Positions 53,639 to 55,672 of a stretch of 55,672 bases of DNA are shown here, one piece after another; within the stretch, counting starts at the first letter, position 1, and each line of letters starts with the position of its first letter. This DNA is from an uncultured Clostridia bacterium. Lineage in GTDB: Bacteria; Bacillota; Clostridia; TANB77; CAG-508. The translations under genes and the position numbers were made by a program. The notes under the pieces were generated by a model that worked only from the letters and a program-made list of their open reading frames with translations, did not search any database and was not told the DNA's origin. The DNA is taken from the NCBI GenBank assembly GCA_944386745.1, contig CALXCG010000004.1, forward strand, positions 1 through 55,672, in the 5' to 3' direction.

Positions 53639-54940
53639 ATGCAACTTATAGAAAATTTGAAAGTTAAAGAAAGAGTATATAAAGAAAAATTAGAAAACGG
53701 ATTAACAGTTATGATAATACCAAAACCAGGTATGAAAAAGAAATACATGATATGGGGAACACATTATGGCTCATTAGAAAATGAATTTGTAGTTCCTGGA
53801 GAAGAAAAACCAACAGTTGTACCAAATGGAGTAGCACATTTTTTAGAACATAAGATGTTTGAACAAGAAAATGGTACAAATAGCTTGGATGTATTAACAG
53901 CTTTAGGAGTTGATGCTAATGCATATACAACAAATGACCATACAGCATATTTATTTGAATGTACAGATAATTTCTATGAAGCAATGGATGAATTAATGGA
54001 TTATGTTCAACATCCATATTTTACAGACGAAAACGTAGAAAAGGAAAAAGGGATAATTGGACAAGAAATTGGAATGTATGATGATTCTCCTGAATGGAAA
54101 GTTTATTTAAATGCGATGAATGCAATGTACCATGAGTGCCCAGTAAAGATAGATATAGTTGGAACAATTGAAACAATAAGCAAAATAGATAAAGATATTT
54201 TATATAAATGCTATAACACATTTTATAACCCATCAAACATGGTAATGGTTATATGTGGAGATTTTAAACCAGAAGAAATGCTAGAAGAAGTAAAAAAGAG
54301 ATTAATTGATAAAAAAGCAAATGGAGAGATAAAAAGAATATATCCAGAAGAGCCAGAAACAATAGTGCAAGAAAAAATAGAGCAAAAACTAGAAGTAAGT
54401 CAACCACTTTATACGATAGGAATAAAAGATACAGTTCAAAATAATTGTAATCAAAATAAATCAGATTTAGTTAAAAAACATATAGCAATTGAAATATTGT
54501 TGAATTTAATAATGGGAAGAAGTTCGAGATTATTCCAAAAATTATATAAAGACGGAATTATCTATGCTCAACCGGGATTAAGTTATGAATTTACAAATAT
54601 TTATGCACATGTCTTAATTGATGGGCAATCAAGTAATCCAGAAATGGTTTATGATGAGTTTAAGAAAGAAGTTAAAAATTTAAGAGAAAATGGAATAAAT
54701 GAACAGGATTTTGAGAGAACTAGAAAAATGATTTATGGTGGATATGTTAAGGAATATAATGATGTGACTGACATTTCTAGAATTTTTTTAGCAGATTTCT
54801 TTAAAGGTATTAATAGTTTTGATTATTTAGATGAAATTGATGGTGTTTCAAAAGAGTATACTGAACAAGTTTTGAGACAAGTTTTTAGAGAGGATAGAAT
54901 GGTTCTTTCAATTATTGCAAAAAATGAAAATAAAGGTTAA
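53639..54940 (+). CDS. ymfH: M16 family zinc peptidase YmfH
   Basis: A 433-residue M16 peptidase. The catalytic motif HFLEH is at about residues 69-73 (GVAHFLEHKMFE), with the distal Glu expected in the ENVEKEKGIIGQEI segment about 75 residues later. The C-terminal half has the R/Y-type inactive repeat (GRSSRLFQKLYKDGIIYA). It should pair with the YmfF-like subunit to form a peptidase of unknown substrate. GGAGG lies before the ATG. A terminator follows. Confidence 0.92.
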   Translation: MQLIENLKVKERVYKEKLENGLTVMIIPKPGMKKKYMIWGTHYGSLENEFVVPGEEKPTVVPNGVAHFLEHKMFEQENGTNSLDVLTALGVDANAYTTNDHTAYLFECTDNFYEAMDELMDYVQHPYFTDENVEKEKGIIGQEIGMYDDSPEWKVYLNAMNAMYHECPVKIDIVGTIETISKIDKDILYKCYNTFYNPSNMVMVICGDFKPEEMLEEVKKRLIDKKANGEIKRIYPEEPETIVQEKIEQKLEVSQPLYTIGIKDTVQNNCNQNKSDLVKKHIAIEILLNLIMGRSSRLFQKLYKDGIIYAQPGLSYEFTNIYAHVLIDGQSSNPEMVYDEFKKEVKNLRENGINEQDFERTRKMIYGGYVKEYNDVTDISRIFLADFFKGINSFDYLDEIDGVSKEYTEQVLRQVFREDRMVLSIIAKNENKG

Positions 54941-54975
54941 ATATTTTCAAAAAATATCTAAGAAAAAAATGTTGA

Positions 54976-55017
54976 AAAAACGGTAGTAAATTCTAAATAG
55001 GATTTTTACCGTTTTTA
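54976..55017 (+). terminator. Terminator after ymfH
   Basis: AAAAACGGTA (54976-54985) pairs with TACCGTTTTT (55007-55016); the 3' arm ends in Ts. Confidence 0.8.
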
Positions 55018-55029
55018 TATGTTGTAAAA

Positions 55030-55036
55030 TGTCGAA
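55030..55036 (+). promoter_or_regulatory. Perfect Spo0A box upstream of the Spo0E-like gene
   Basis: TGTCGAA matches the consensus exactly, 55 bp before the -35 of the Spo0E-like gene. Confidence 0.45.
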
Positions 55037-55090
55037 AATTATAAAAAATCGTCGTACGAAAGTTGCCAAAAACCATTGAAAATACTTGAC

Positions 55091-55119
55091 TTGAGACAAA
55101 TAATGTGGTAATTTATAAA
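55091..55119 (+). promoter_or_regulatory. Possible promoter of the Spo0E-like gene
   Basis: TTGAGA (55091-55096), 17 bp and TATAAA (55114-55119), 39 bp before the ATG. An overlapping TTGACT is 5 bp upstream. Confidence 0.55.
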
Positions 55120-55157
55120 TATACGGAAGATAAATTAAAGAAAAGGAGAGATGATGT

Positions 55158-55322
55158 ATGTTAGATGATGAAATTTGTAAATTAAGAGATAAATTGAATA
55201 AAAGTATAGAGAATGGAGAAGATTATAGTGTGATTTATCAATTGAGCATAGAGTTGGACGAGCTTATAGCAGAATACTATGCTAAGAATAATAAAAAAAA
55301 ACTACTATGGGCGGTGACGTAA
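55158..55322 (+). CDS. Spo0E-like aspartyl-phosphate phosphatase
   Basis: A 54-residue protein starting MLDDEICKLRDKLN, with the family layout: helix, ENGEDYSVIYQLS, then SIELDELIAEYY, which matches the SQELD motif except for Ile in place of Gln. Members dephosphorylate Spo0A~P and delay sporulation. AAAAGGAGAG precedes the ATG; two earlier ATGs (55151, 55154) are out of frame or shorter. A run of nine As near the end (about 55283-55301) precedes the last codons; a +1 slip there would replace the C-terminus LLWAVT by a longer charged tail ending at 55369 (frame containing MGGDVKEIEKKK). Confidence 0.85.
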   Translation: MLDDEICKLRDKLNKSIENGEDYSVIYQLSIELDELIAEYYAKNNKKKLLWAVT

Positions 55323-55367
55323 AAGAAATAGAGAAAAAGAAAGAAGAACAAAATAAGAAATTAAATT

Positions 55368-55407
55368 AAAACCTTTTAAACTAAAAAGTTTGGAGGTTTT
55401 TTTATTT
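55368..55407 (+). terminator. Terminator after the Spo0E-like gene
   Basis: AAAACCT (55368-55374) pairs with AGGTTTT (55394-55400), with an inner AAACT/AGTTT stem and a T-run. Confidence 0.8.
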
Positions 55408-55437
55408 TATAAAAATATTAAAAATGAGAATAAAATA

Positions 55438-55466
55438 TTGACTTAACAAATTAAATTATATATAAT
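55438..55466 (+). promoter_or_regulatory. Promoter of the right-edge prepilin-like gene
   Basis: TTGACT (55438-55443), 17 bp and TATAAT (55461-55466), 57 bp before the ATG. The 11-bp-phased repeats found before the other prepilin-like gene are absent here. Confidence 0.75.
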
Positions 55467-55523
55467 ATATACATAAAAAATAAGAATTTGGGAAAAGTTA
55501 CAAAAGAAGGGGATTTGTGTATT

Positions 55524-55672
55524 ATGATTAAAGTGAAAAAAGAAAAAAATGCAAGAAAAAACAATGGTATAACACTAATAGCACTTGTAATAACTATTAT
55601 AGTTTTGATAATATTAGCAAGTATATCAATTGCAGCTTTAACAGGAGATAATGGTTTAATTAATCAAGCTAA
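55524..55672 (+). CDS. Prepilin-like protein, N-terminal part (cut by window edge)
   Basis: Only 49 codons are visible. GAAGGGG lies before the ATG. After a basic leader (MIKVKKEKNARKNNG) comes ITLIALVITIIVLIILASIS, a prepilin-like class III signal, then AALTGDNGLINQA. The same TLIALxxT core and GDNG motif are found in the large protein at 7764. As there, the +5 Glu typical of type IV pilins is Ala. The size and the rest of the protein are unknown. Confidence 0.85.
   Translation, partial: MIKVKKEKNARKNNGITLIALVITIIVLIILASISIAALTGDNGLINQA

Overview
The window reads as chromosome from a low-GC, endospore-forming Firmicute of the Clostridia type. It is strongly A-rich on the plus strand, uses GGAGG ribosome binding sites and near-consensus sigma-A promoters, and carries spoIIE and a Spo0E-like gene. 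No rRNA, tRNA, CRISPR array, phage or transposase gene was found. Nothing in the sequence fixes the species; an uncultured gut-type Clostridia is an inference from the long Cna-B/DUF11 surface proteins.

Bases 1-31,500 are a cell-surface island. Three tandem copies (A, B, C) of a two-gene unit each encode a long DUF11/SdrD-like secreted protein (A 1-3431, B 12133-16917, C 21736-26100) followed at 3-20 bp by a long SpaA/SdrD-like protein with a thioester-domain-like N-terminus (A 3452-7489, B 16938-21296, C 26104-31468). All six end in a TG-containing motif, a membrane helix and, in most, a basic tail, but none has a classical LPXTG. Copy C partner has a +1 frameshift that separates its signal peptide from its Cys, and has gained a ricin-type lectin domain. 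Between A and B lies a 1,128-residue protein with a type IV prepilin-like N-terminus, InlB-type repeats, an Ig-like domain and a beta-helix-like tail, followed by a convergent small membrane-anchored gene. The upstream regions of the prepilin-like gene and of units B and C share three AAATGTAA-type direct repeats phased at 11 bp, resembling the PhoP/PhoB arrangement, plus a second block about 50 bp further down.

Bases 31,600-55,672 are mostly housekeeping and sporulation genes: spoIIE, a DUF4143 ATPase, a WG-repeat protein, a protein of unknown function, acpS, tatD, the lemA-htpX pair (minus strand), a G5/3D-domain cell-wall protein, a two-gene DUF3800 module, exoA (xth), an AI-2E family permease, a short tilS, ftsH, a cohesin-domain surface protein, a frameshifted J-domain gene, rpsU, the ymfF/ymfH M16 pair, a 54-residue Spo0E-like gene, and the start of a second prepilin-like gene cut by the right edge. 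In many Clostridia spoIIE lies close to tilS-hpt-ftsH; here about 13 kb separates spoIIE from tilS and no hpt is present.

Two kinds of repeat sit at gene 3' ends. GGGACGG-type REP-like elements abut the stop codons of spoIIE, tatD/htpX, lemA, exoA and ftsH and in some cases supply the last codons. Larger nested palindromes of about 125-210 bp follow the copy B partner, the WG-repeat gene, the AI-2E gene and rpsU. Perfect 7-base Spo0A boxes lie upstream of both spoIIE and the Spo0E-like gene.
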